Shown in pieces: positions 25,910 through 34,061 of a stretch of DNA of 64,000 nt. The first letter of the stretch is position 1. Each line of letters begins with the position of its first letter. This DNA is from Scybalomonas sp905214925 (GTDB lineage Bacteria > Bacillota > Clostridia > Lachnospirales > Lachnospiraceae). The position numbers and the translations under genes are program-made. The notes below the pieces were generated by a model, which worked only from the letters and a program-made list of their open reading frames with translations, had not been told where the DNA came from and did not search any database. The stretch spans positions 83,031 through 147,030 of the forward strand of contig CAJMOB010000005.1 of the NCBI GenBank assembly GCA_905214925.1, given 5' to 3'.

Positions 25910-26518
25910 ATGTTATTGCTTTCTAATGTGTCAAAGGACAAGACACAATTACCTATCAAACAAAATAACGGGAAACGTCTTGCAAAACTTGACGAAGAAT
26001 TGATCATTCGAATTGCACATGATGATTTATCAGCATTTGAAGAACTCTATCGTCTCACTGACCAGACTGTGTATGCCTTCATTCTCTCCATTTTGAAGAA
26101 TCCACACGATGCTCAGGATATTATGCAAGACACTTATGTAAAGATTCGTGCCTCTGCCCATCTTTATCAAAAGCAGGGTAAACCTTTGGCATGGATTTTT
26201 ACAATAGCAAGAAATCTCTGCCTTATGAAATTAAGAACAGCCACAAGAACATCGGATACTTCTCTTGAAGATCTTGAGGATTCTAATTATTTAGCAACCT
26301 CTGATCACACAACATCGGAAGATCGGATTGTTTTACAAGCTGCTCTTAATATCTTGGCAGAGGAAGAACGACAAATTGTTATTTTACACGCAGTTTCTGG
26401 CTTAAAACACCATGAAATTGCTAAAAGTCTTGGAATGCCACTTTCTACAGTGCTTTCTAAGTATAATCGCTCTCTAAAAAAACTCAAAAAGTATTTAATA
26501 GAAAAGGAGTCGATTTAA
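25910..26518 (+). CDS. ECF-type RNA polymerase sigma factor
   Basis: A sigma-70 family ECF factor of about 202 residues. Region 2 is AFEELYRLTDQTVYAFILSILKNPHDAQDIMQDTYVKI, and region 4 is EERQIVILHAVSGLKHHEIAKSLGMPLSTVLSKYNRSLKKLKKYL. The ATG at 25910, after AAAGGGAG, is preferred to an upstream in-frame start that lacks a ribosome site. Its stop overlaps the ATG of the RsgI-like gene (TAATG), so the two are coupled and form a sigma/anti-sigma pair. The signal is presumably sensed outside the cell by the partner. Confidence 0.92.
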   Translation: MLLLSNVSKDKTQLPIKQNNGKRLAKLDEELIIRIAHDDLSAFEELYRLTDQTVYAFILSILKNPHDAQDIMQDTYVKIRASAHLYQKQGKPLAWIFTIARNLCLMKLRTATRTSDTSLEDLEDSNYLATSDHTTSEDRIVLQAALNILAEEERQIVILHAVSGLKHHEIAKSLGMPLSTVLSKYNRSLKKLKKYLIEKESI

Positions 26519-28053
26519 TGAACAACCGTCAGATTGAAGAGTCCATTAAGCAAAGCATTGCTTTTGACACTCCTGATCTATTCGACAAAATTGTTTCCGC
26601 CCCTGTGCAGAAACTTCCCGAAGAAGATTATATTGTAAAGGAACGTCCAAAACGCAATGCTTCTAAATTACAGTTACTTTATACGGCTTGCACAAGTCTC
26701 GCTATTGTATTTTTAATTTGTTTTGGGCTCATACACAATTACTACTCTGTTGACACCATCGTAGCCATTGATGTAAATCCAAGTGTTGAAATATCCCTCA
26801 ATAAATCTTATAAAGTATTGAATGTAAAAGCCAACAACGAGGATGCTGCATCACTAATTAAAGATAAATCCTTTAAAAACAAAAATTGCGATGATGTTAT
26901 ATCTGAACTTACAATGTCTCTTTCTTCTAGTGGATATATTAACAAAAATAAAAACTCTATTTTAGTTTCTGTTTCCAATTCCAATGAAGTAAAGGCGGAT
27001 GAAGTAAAGACTCGAGTTGTCACAGATATTAAAACTACTTTAAACGAGCAAGAAATTAAACCTGTTATTTATAAACAGAGTATTTCTAATTCTAAAACAA
27101 AAGAATTAGAACGCCTAGCGAAACAATACCATACTTCTTTTGGTAAAATGCAATTAATTAACTCTTTAATTGAAAAAGATGCAACACTTACAATTGAAGA
27201 ATTAGTTGCTTTACCAATTCAAGAAATCAAAACTTATGTGGAAAAACGCCAGATAAAAATGGCAGATGTCGTTGAGTGCGAAGATGAAACAACTACCGTT
27301 GTTTCCAACAAAACAGAAAGTAGAAAATCAAAACCTTTAAAATCTACAAAATCATCTACAAATGAAAATAGTCTTGTAGATACAACCGAAGAAAGTAGTA
27401 CACAAACTACAATAACTTCTACCTCTATCACAACCTCTACAGACACATCGTCTGCTACTGAGAACACAACATCTTCCTTGATAGAGGGAGCTACTGCTAC
27501 ATCCAAGTACTGTCCATATTGTTCGGAATTCTGTACTTGTGAAAATTGTAAAGCGGATGTAGGATGTAAAAAGGACTGTCCAAATTGCTCAGCAGACTGT
27601 CCAAATTACAAACCGAATAACACAACAGAAGCAACGACTGGTGAATCTTCCAATAAGCCAAACAAAGATTCCAACAAGGATTCGAATAAAAATTCTAATC
27701 AGGAAACTACAGAACCTGATGATATTGGCACTTCTGGCAATACGGAAGCTCCAGAAGATGTAGTTATTCCACCAGCTTCCTCTACGGATGAAGAAGAGGA
27801 TATGACAACTTCTGGCACTACAGATGAGGAAGAGGATATGACAACTTCTGGTACTACAGATGAGGAAGAGGATATGACAACTTCTGATACTACGGATGAA
27901 CCAGAAGAAAACACAACTTCTTCTGATACTACTAGTAAGCCAGAGGAAAGTAACACTTCTTCTAGTACTACCACGAATCCAGAAGAGGATACGACTTCTA
28001 CCGAAAGTGAATTGGGAATAGAAGCCTCCACAGCTAAAGCAGTACGGAAATAG
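26518..28053 (+). CDS. RsgI-like transmembrane anti-sigma factor with Cys-rich and repeat-rich tail
   Basis: A 511-residue protein. Residues 1-50 should bind the sigma factor, and 52-73 form a single membrane helix. Residues 81-90 (VAIDVNPSVE) match the RsgI outer domain start, where Asn-Pro is the known self-cleavage site in SigI/RsgI systems. A helical domain follows to about 250. The rest is low-complexity Ser/Thr/Glu sequence holding nine cysteines within residues 332-361 (CPYC, CENC, CPNC) and three copies of a 12-residue unit, DEEEDMTTSGTT (from 424). It pairs with an ECF sigma rather than SigI. The tail probably spans the wall; a cysteine-bound metal is only a guess. Confidence 0.82.
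   Translation: MNNRQIEESIKQSIAFDTPDLFDKIVSAPVQKLPEEDYIVKERPKRNASKLQLLYTACTSLAIVFLICFGLIHNYYSVDTIVAIDVNPSVEISLNKSYKVLNVKANNEDAASLIKDKSFKNKNCDDVISELTMSLSSSGYINKNKNSILVSVSNSNEVKADEVKTRVVTDIKTTLNEQEIKPVIYKQSISNSKTKELERLAKQYHTSFGKMQLINSLIEKDATLTIEELVALPIQEIKTYVEKRQIKMADVVECEDETTTVVSNKTESRKSKPLKSTKSSTNENSLVDTTEESSTQTTITSTSITTSTDTSSATENTTSSLIEGATATSKYCPYCSEFCTCENCKADVGCKKDCPNCSADCPNYKPNNTTEATTGESSNKPNKDSNKDSNKNSNQETTEPDDIGTSGNTEAPEDVVIPPASSTDEEEDMTTSGTTDEEEDMTTSGTTDEEEDMTTSDTTDEPEENTTSSDTTSKPEESNTSSSTTTNPEEDTTSTESELGIEASTAKAVRK
27508..27606 (+). other. Cysteine-rich segment inside the anti-sigma factor
   Basis: Codons 331-363 encode nine cysteines, with the pairs CPYC, CENC and CPNC. Such spacing suggests a metal-binding knuckle or disulfide-bonded patch in an otherwise disordered extracytoplasmic tail. 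Confidence 0.6.
27787..27894 (+). repeat. Three tandem 36-bp repeats in the anti-sigma gene
   Basis: Each unit begins GATGAAGAAGAGGATATGAC or a one- to two-base variant and encodes DEEEDMTTSGTT. Nearly identical DNA copies indicate recent slippage or recombination that could change tail length. Confidence 0.8.
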
Positions 28054-28097
28054 CCCAAGACACATTAGAATTTCCAACAATAGAATAGAGATTTCTT

Positions 28098-28139
28098 ATA
28101 AGGGAACAAAGCTAATCTGCTTTTGTTCCCTTATTTTTT
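28098..28139 (+). terminator. Terminator of the sigma / anti-sigma operon
   Basis: ATAAGGGAACAAA and TTTGTTCCCTTAT form a 13-pair stem, followed by TTTTTT on the plus strand. Confidence 0.85.
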
Positions 28140-28235
28140 ACGCAAAAGCAGTCGCCATGCGGGAGCATTTATGCTCACATATGGCGACTGCCTGGGAACA
28201 TGAGAAGCTCGCAAAGCGGGATTCTCATCGTTAAA
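28139..28235 (-). repeat. Family B intergenic repeat, copy 2 (reverse orientation)
   Basis: GCAGTCGCCATGCGGGAGCA and TGCTCACATATGGCGACTGC form a long stem with a very short loop, flanked by TTACGCAAAA on the left and GAACATGAGAAGCT on the right. The reverse complement matches copy 1 at 3998-4076. It separates two convergent genes. Confidence 0.75.
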
Positions 28236-29802
28236 CATTCTTTTTTATCCATTCAAAGGCGGATGGAATTGCATAGTCTCGTTCCATTTCCTCTTTTGAT
28301 ATCCAAACAAAATCTCGTTTCTTCTGCTCTGCAAAAGTAGAGGATTTTGCTCTTTCCTCTATTAAAATTTTGATTCCTTTCATCTGCCATTCCACATGAG
28401 AAAAAATATGCTTTCCACGATATTCCTCTTCCATTTGATATTTCGTAATCCCCTGTTTTTGTAACCATGCTTCCATTTCCTGTTGTTCTAAATATCCCTC
28501 TTCATTTGGAAACTCCCATAGTCCAGAAAGTAACCCTTTTTCCCCTCTCTTTTGAATGGCCACTTTCCCTTCATATTCCAATAAAAATACTGTCTTCTTT
28601 TCTTTCCTTCTCTCTTTTTTTGGAGTTTTTACTGGAAGTTCTGTTATCTTATCTTTTTTATAAGCAAGACATCTTGTATCCCACGGACATTCTTCACAAT
28701 GAGGTTTCCCATTTGGAATACAGACGGTAGCGCCAAGCTCCATAAGCGCTTGATTAATATCTCCGCTTTTTCCTTTCATTAATGCGTCTTTTAGTTTTTC
28801 TGTCAATTCCTTTTTTGTCTTTTGTTTTAGGATATCTTCATACCATTCCATCACTCTCGTTATGACTCGTAAAACATTTCCATCTACTGCTGGTACATCT
28901 AATCCATAGGCAATGGACCCAATAGCACCTGCGGTATATTCTCCAATCCCTGGAAGTGCTAATAACTGTTCATAATCGGCTGGCATAACCCCATCATACT
29001 CTTCCATAACAATATTGGCTGTTTTCTTAAGATTTCTCGCCCGATTATAGTATCCTAATCCTTCCCATAATTTCATTAGCACTTCATCTTCTACATTTGC
29101 AAGATCTTCAATGGTTGGCAATGCTTCCATAAAACGATCATAATATGGCTTTACCGCCTCTACCCTTGTCTGTTGTAACATAATTTCTGAAATCCATACA
29201 CGATAAGGTGTTGGTTCTTCCCTCCACGGAAGAATTCTAGCATTGTGATAATACCAGTTAAGAAGAGCATCGAATAACTCTTGATCCAGTGGTTTTAGCG
29301 GAATATAAATTTCTTTTTTCATAACGCTCCACTGCTCAATTAATTTCTCTAAAGAATTACTTGCATTAGCTGGACTTGTAGAAGGAAGTTTGATTGCCTC
29401 TACTTGAATTCCTTCCGCTTCTAATTCTCTTTTCTGATATTTTTCATAAAGCTCGAAGGCCTTATTCCCATTTAAATAAATTTTAGTAATTCCTGTCTTT
29501 TCTATTATGGTCTTTATATCCGATGGAATGACATTGGCAATACTGCTATCGCTAGAACCAACAATATCACAACTTGCAATCACATCATAAACTGCAATTC
29601 CATGAGAAAGCAAAAATTTCTTCTTCTCTTCAATTGTCGTTGGAAGTGTATCATTAGCTAATGCGGACAACACCTTCCAAAATCGATTTTGAGGATGATG
29701 ATAAAAAAATCCTCCTTCTCGTGATTTTACAGATGGAAAACTTCCAAGTATTAAAATTCTAGAATTTCTATCATAAACAGGCTGTATTTTATGTTGAATC
29801 AT
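28231..29802 (-). CDS. mutY: Fusion of DNA-deoxyinosine (UDG family) glycosylase and MutY adenine glycosylase
   Basis: A 523-residue base-excision repair protein made of two enzymes. Residues 1-160 are a UDG-superfamily domain (ILILGSFPSVKSREGG, FYHHPQNRFW, TSPANA), as in deoxyinosine or hypoxanthine glycosylases. Residues from about 170 are MutY: EIMLQQTRV with the catalytic Glu, helix-hairpin-helix LPGIGEYTAGAIG with PAVDGNVLR (catalytic Asp), a four-Cys iron-sulfur loop (CIPNGKPHCEECPWDTRC) and a NUDIX-like C-terminal domain for 8-oxoG recognition. The ATG at 29802 follows AGGAG at 29811-29815; the upstream in-frame extension lacks a site. The frame is uninterrupted across the junction, so this is a true fusion. 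Confidence 0.9.
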   Translation of the reverse strand: MIQHKIQPVYDRNSRILILGSFPSVKSREGGFFYHHPQNRFWKVLSALANDTLPTTIEEKKKFLLSHGIAVYDVIASCDIVGSSDSSIANVIPSDIKTIIEKTGITKIYLNGNKAFELYEKYQKRELEAEGIQVEAIKLPSTSPANASNSLEKLIEQWSVMKKEIYIPLKPLDQELFDALLNWYYHNARILPWREEPTPYRVWISEIMLQQTRVEAVKPYYDRFMEALPTIEDLANVEDEVLMKLWEGLGYYNRARNLKKTANIVMEEYDGVMPADYEQLLALPGIGEYTAGAIGSIAYGLDVPAVDGNVLRVITRVMEWYEDILKQKTKKELTEKLKDALMKGKSGDINQALMELGATVCIPNGKPHCEECPWDTRCLAYKKDKITELPVKTPKKERRKEKKTVFLLEYEGKVAIQKRGEKGLLSGLWEFPNEEGYLEQQEMEAWLQKQGITKYQMEEEYRGKHIFSHVEWQMKGIKILIEERAKSSTFAEQKKRDFVWISKEEMERDYAIPSAFEWIKKNV

Positions 29803-29997
29803 TTTATTATCTCCTAAATAACAATGTGTAGTCAATTTGATTACATCGTTTGCAACTAATAAGCGAAATTCTCTCAATCGCTTGGGCTCATTATATTATA
29901 TTTGCAAAAAATTTTCCACATAAAATAAGTATTTCTGCTTTGATCCTAATCTTACCAAAATCCATATCAAAAAAATATATAAGATACCCTTTTACTA

Positions 29998-30663
29998 TCA
30001 TTTCCATTGGAATGTATTTTCCCCTGCCCCAATTTCAAAGTGATATTTGACAATACCAAGATCTATCTTGGAATAAAAGCCAATCCCAGCTTTTGCAGAT
30101 ACTTGATTACCATTTAAAGTGAATACAAATTTTTGTTGATTCATGGCCGTCGGTGCAAGAAGTGCAGCTTCCACTCCATTTTTAAACCATTCTGGTACTT
30201 GCTGAGCCGATTTTACCACTTTCTCAAAAGGTTTTGATTTATGAGCTACCCCTTCATTCTCCCCATAGCCAAGAGAGATTACAATACACAATTTTTCTCC
30301 TTTATGGATAGAAAAAGCAGATGGGACTTTACTATAAGTCATTGCTACCCAACAAGTATTTAACCCAAGCTGTTGTGCCTTTAATACGAGGCGTTCTCCG
30401 TAATAGCCACACTTCTCTTCCAGATTATCTCCTTTCTTTCCAATCATAGCGATATAGTTGGTAACCCCCCTAAACTTTCCGTAATGAGCCATAAAACTAT
30501 CAAATGCCTTTGGTTCATTTGTTATCAGCTGAATATGCAGTCCACTTTCCTCATTACAGGCCTCAATTTCCGCTTGTAATTCAGAAATCAACTCTACTTC
30601 TATTGGTTTATTTTTATATTGTCGAACACTATGACGTGCCTTTATCGCTTCCATTCTATTCAT
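29998..30663 (-). CDS. Nitroreductase family protein
   Basis: A 221-residue FMN-dependent nitroreductase-like protein. MEAIKARHSVRQYKNKPIE at the N-terminus carries the FMN phosphate-binding Arg-Ser-Arg type motif, and GLNTCWVAMTYS plus CIVISLGYGE are further family motifs; APTAMNQQKFVFTLNG in the C-terminal half resembles the TM1586-type subgroup. I choose the ATG at 30663 after GGAGG. It is the last gene of an ArsR / metallo-hydrolase / nitroreductase unit. Substrate unknown: nitro compounds, quinones or a redox signal are possible. Confidence 0.85.
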   Translation of the reverse strand: MNRMEAIKARHSVRQYKNKPIEVELISELQAEIEACNEESGLHIQLITNEPKAFDSFMAHYGKFRGVTNYIAMIGKKGDNLEEKCGYYGERLVLKAQQLGLNTCWVAMTYSKVPSAFSIHKGEKLCIVISLGYGENEGVAHKSKPFEKVVKSAQQVPEWFKNGVEAALLAPTAMNQQKFVFTLNGNQVSAKAGIGFYSKIDLGIVKYHFEIGAGENTFQWK

Positions 30664-30682
30664 TTTCTTTTCCTCCATCTTT

Positions 30683-31489
30683 TTATAATTCAATCGTTTG
30701 TTCCTTTATAGCCGCGTCATGATTAGCAGCCACAAGCAGACAATTTTTATCCTCAGCACATTGGCAAATCCATTCCAAAGATTTCTGCGCTAATTTTGCA
30801 TCAACAGTGAAACCTGGAATACGTTTTTCTTTTATGGAATTTTGCGTATAGATGGTATCGCCTGCTAAAATTACATATTTTTCCCCATTGCGTATCATTG
30901 CACTGAATAGGCCATGAGTATGCCCAGGGGTATTAACTAGTACAACACTTCCATCACCGAATACATCATAACTCTTACCTACAGGTCCTATTCCTGTGTT
31001 ATCATATACGAATGGCTCCACATTTACAAAATTCCAATTGGATTTTACATAGCGAAAAAAATATTTTTTTGAATCTTCAATTTCTTCTTTTGACGCCATG
31101 ATACGCTTTGCCTCTTTAACAAGACGCAACCCACTTGTGTGGTCAAAATCCATATGGCTAAAAAAAATATAGTGCAGATCTGCCCCACTGATATTGTGCT
31201 TTGCTAATTTACAATCCACGCTCTCACCACTTTTTATCATCGGTGTACTAATGTTATCTAACAGACCAAAAAAGCGGTGTGGCTTTTCCTCTATATATTT
31301 ACTATCCCATCCGGTATCAATGAGTATCTTCCCACTTGGGTGTTCGATTAAATAACAGGAAACCGGCAATATGACTTTTTTATCCTCACTTCGAAATAAG
31401 CCTGTTACAGCAAGAGGATTCTTCTCCTTGTACGGAATTGCCCGATCAACCTTAACTTTTCCCGTATGAAAAATGTGTATTTTAATCAC
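30683..31489 (-). CDS. Metallo-beta-lactamase superfamily hydrolase (AHL-lactonase-like)
   Basis: A 268-residue hydrolase. FFSHMDFDHTSG is the HxxxDH-type zinc motif (His, Asp, His), NTPGHTHGLFSAMI the next His, LAGDTIY the bridging Asp and AANHDAAI a late His. Overall it resembles the N-acyl homoserine lactonase group, but related members hydrolyse other lactones or esters, so quorum quenching is not shown. The best start is a GTG at 31489, eight bases after AGGAG; it overlaps the ArsR stop codon. It is cotranscribed with the nitroreductase gene. Confidence 0.82.
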   Translation of the reverse strand: MIKIHIFHTGKVKVDRAIPYKEKNPLAVTGLFRSEDKKVILPVSCYLIEHPSGKILIDTGWDSKYIEEKPHRFFGLLDNISTPMIKSGESVDCKLAKHNISGADLHYIFFSHMDFDHTSGLRLVKEAKRIMASKEEIEDSKKYFFRYVKSNWNFVNVEPFVYDNTGIGPVGKSYDVFGDGSVVLVNTPGHTHGLFSAMIRNGEKYVILAGDTIYTQNSIKEKRIPGFTVDAKLAQKSLEWICQCAEDKNCLLVAANHDAAIKEQTIEL

Positions 31490-31844
31490 TATTTCCACTC
31501 CTATCTGGTAATTGTTCCATAATTTTCTTTGCGTGCTCTAGCATATGGATGAGCTTGTTCATCGCTTCCATATCCGCATCAAAGTAATAGTAGTTCTTTG
31601 TTCCTTCTCGACGGAATTTAAGAATACCTGAATCTTTCAATATTTGAATATGATGAGATACTGCTGGACGGGAAAGATTCGATTTTTGAGCAATCGTTCC
31701 AACGCGTACTCCCCCACAATCGTTCATTCGCATCATCTCAAGCATAAGATGCTGACGATTTTCATCTCCAAGCGCAAGCAAAATTTTTTGGCAACTTTCA
31801 AACTCTTCTGCTAAACGCTGAATATCTTCGCTGTGCACAGACAT
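31482..31844 (-). CDS. ArsR family transcriptional regulator
   Basis: A 120-residue winged-helix regulator. CGGVRVGTIAQKSNLSRPAVSHHIQILKDSGILKFRREGTKNYYYF is the ArsR helix-turn-helix and wing. The metal-binding ELCVCD motif is absent, so it probably does not sense arsenic or cadmium; a redox or small-molecule signal is more likely. The ATG at 31844 has GAGGTG six bases upstream. As the first gene of the three-gene unit it should regulate itself, the hydrolase and the nitroreductase. Confidence 0.88.
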   Translation of the reverse strand: MSVHSEDIQRLAEEFESCQKILLALGDENRQHLMLEMMRMNDCGGVRVGTIAQKSNLSRPAVSHHIQILKDSGILKFRREGTKNYYYFDADMEAMNKLIHMLEHAKKIMEQLPDRSGNSD

Positions 31845-31982
31845 AACATTCACCTCTTTCGTTTAATTGTTTAAACCATTGTATCATATTTTTTTCTCAA
31901 AAATTCATTGGTAAAGAAAATCGAGACCATTAAGATAGAAGGAAAATGATGAGAAGAAGTAAGAGCATCCGTGAAGAAATAG

Positions 31983-32014
31983 AAAAAGACAATGTTTTCA
32001 CACTGTCTTTTTTC
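31983..32014 (-). terminator. Terminator of the FAD dehydrogenase gene
   Basis: AAAAAGACA and TGTCTTTTT form a 9-pair stem with a 12-base loop; T-runs lie on both sides. Confidence 0.75.
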
Positions 32015-32020
32015 TTTCTT

Positions 32021-33418
32021 TTATGAAATTCCAAGAATACTACGAGCAACGCTAATTCCATTGGCAGATGCCTGTTGAAGACCTCTTGTTACGGATGCCC
32101 CATCTCCAATGGCACGAATTCCTTTAATATTTGTTTCAAAATGAGTATCTGTTACCACTTTGTTGGAATAGAACTTTACTTCCACTCCATAGAGCAGTGT
32201 CTCATCACTAGCAAGTCCTGGTGTCACCTTATCAAGTGCTAAAATCATCTCTTCGATATCTTTCATAATACGATATGGAAATACTAAAGATAAATCTCCT
32301 GGAACCGCATCTTTTAATGTTGGAATAATATTATTGCGAACAAGTCTTTCTTCTGTTGTTCTTCTTCCCCTTTGGAAATCCCCAAAACGCTGTACTAAAA
32401 TCCTACCATCACAGAGCATATTGCTAAGCTGTGCAATGGATTTTCCATATTGAATTGGCTCTTTAAATGGTTTTGTAAAATTCTTTGATACTAAAAGTGC
32501 AAAGTTTGTATTGTTTGTTTTCATATCTTCGGACTTATAAGCATGTCCATTAACAACAGCCAATCCATTTTCATAATATTCTGTGGCTACCTCCCCAGAT
32601 GGGTTGCTACAAAATACGCGAACTTTATCATCAAAAGTTGGAGTAAAGTAAACAAGTTTTGCCTCATAAAGAGTCTTATTTAGCTCTTCCATAACTTCAT
32701 CGCGAACCTCGACTCTAACACCCACATCAACCGTTCCAACTTCTGTCTCGATCTCATGCTCTTGACAAATATGGCTAAACCATTCAGAACCTTCTCTTCC
32801 TACTGCACATACAACTTCTGGTGCATAATAAGTATCCCCTTTGTCGGTTTTTACGCCAACTGCATGGTTGTCCTCTACTAAAATATCGGATACCATTGTG
32901 CGGAATTTCATCTCTACACCTTCTTTTATTAAATGTTCTTGTAAACGTGCATAGATTTTATAACCTTCTTCTGTTCCTAAATGTCTAATTGGACATTCAA
33001 TTAACTTTAAGTTCGCATTGATCGCTTTTTTACGAATATTCCAAATGGCCTCTTCTTCATCGATTCCATAGACTTTTGTATCCGCTCCAAATTTTAAATA
33101 AATATTATCGGATTCTTTTAATAACTCTACTGTCTTATCATATCCTAAAATTTCTGGTAAGTTTCCTCCTACATCAGGGGAAAGTGATAATTTTCCATCG
33201 GAAAAAGCCCCCGCTCCCGCAAAACCAGTTGTAATGGAACAAGGCTTACAGCCAACACATTGCTTTGTCGTACGTTTTGGACAAACACGTTCTTCAATTC
33301 TTCTTCCTTTCTCTATCATAAGAATCCGAAGATTCGGCTTCTTCTCTTTTAATTCATAAGCACAAAAAATTCCTGATGGCCCTGCGCCCACAATAATAAC
33401 ATCATATTGATTACTCAT
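32021..33418 (-). CDS. FAD-dependent dehydrogenase (COG2509 type)
   Basis: A 465-residue flavoprotein. YDVIIVGAGPSGIFCAYEL is the N-terminal FAD-binding Rossmann motif, and the C-terminal GIRAIGDGASVTRGLQQASANGISVA is the second FAD contact, as in the HI0933/COG2509 group. A cysteine-rich insertion after residue 48 (CPKRTTKQCVGCKPC) may bind an iron-sulfur cluster or metal. The ATG at 33418, with GGAGG nearby, is preferred. Reaction unknown. It stands alone between terminators. Confidence 0.85.
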   Translation of the reverse strand: MSNQYDVIIVGAGPSGIFCAYELKEKKPNLRILMIEKGRRIEERVCPKRTTKQCVGCKPCSITTGFAGAGAFSDGKLSLSPDVGGNLPEILGYDKTVELLKESDNIYLKFGADTKVYGIDEEEAIWNIRKKAINANLKLIECPIRHLGTEEGYKIYARLQEHLIKEGVEMKFRTMVSDILVEDNHAVGVKTDKGDTYYAPEVVCAVGREGSEWFSHICQEHEIETEVGTVDVGVRVEVRDEVMEELNKTLYEAKLVYFTPTFDDKVRVFCSNPSGEVATEYYENGLAVVNGHAYKSEDMKTNNTNFALLVSKNFTKPFKEPIQYGKSIAQLSNMLCDGRILVQRFGDFQRGRRTTEERLVRNNIIPTLKDAVPGDLSLVFPYRIMKDIEEMILALDKVTPGLASDETLLYGVEVKFYSNKVVTDTHFETNIKGIRAIGDGASVTRGLQQASANGISVARSILGIS

Positions 33419-33570
33419 TTTGGCTACCTCCTTGCAAGTAAACATTGGCTATTTCGTCATTTTCATCCTTAAGATTTTTCTCTTAATTATGTGTATTTTT
33501 TCTGACTATTCTCACCAAAATCATTATATCATTTAGTCAATGCATTTACAAGAAAAGGAATTATTAAACT

Positions 33571-33897
33571 TTAATGGGTATTCCCAAATAGATTTAACAG
33601 TACACATCCAATGACAATAAGGCAAATCCCCAATACGCCTATGGATGATATATTCTGCTTGAAAATTAGAACGGATACAAAAGAGGAAACAACGATACCG
33701 ACTCCACACCATGTTGCATAAGCAATTCCAAGATTCAAATTTAATAAGGCTTTAGATAAACACCCAAAACAAATAATATATAATACAATACAACAAACGG
33801 TTGGATAAAGCTTTGTAAATCCTTCTGTGGATTTTAGAAATACAGTTGCAACTAACTCAAAAGCAATTGCTAAAAATAAATATACATAGGAAATCAT
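33571..33897 (-). CDS. Small multidrug resistance transporter (EmrE/QacE-like)
   Basis: A 108-residue SMR protein with four membrane helices. The first helix has the essential Glu in AIAFELVATVFLKSTEGF, and GIAYATWCGVGIVVSSFVSVL is the third-helix motif of the Qac-type exporters, distinct from the Gdx type encoded at 41116. It should act as a dual-topology dimer exporting cationic compounds by proton antiport. Monocistronic, with no adjacent regulator. Confidence 0.88.
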   Translation of the reverse strand: MISYVYLFLAIAFELVATVFLKSTEGFTKLYPTVCCIVLYIICFGCLSKALLNLNLGIAYATWCGVGIVVSSFVSVLIFKQNISSIGVLGICLIVIGCVLLNLFGNTH

Positions 33898-34061
33898 TTC
33901 TATATAATGCCTCTCTTTCTCTTACTTTTTTCTTAACAAAGGCATCTATTTATTCGTATTCTCCCCATATTCCTCTGTCTTTCCACAAGCGTTTATCCAA
34001 ATTTCTTTCCATTTATCTCTACTCCTAACGAACTTTTTTCTTATTTTATCATAATATCCTA

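Noticed and set aside
27589..28080. Minus-strand frames opposite the anti-sigma factor
   Set aside because: Low-complexity complements of Ser/Thr/Glu repeats, without ribosome sites or family motifs.
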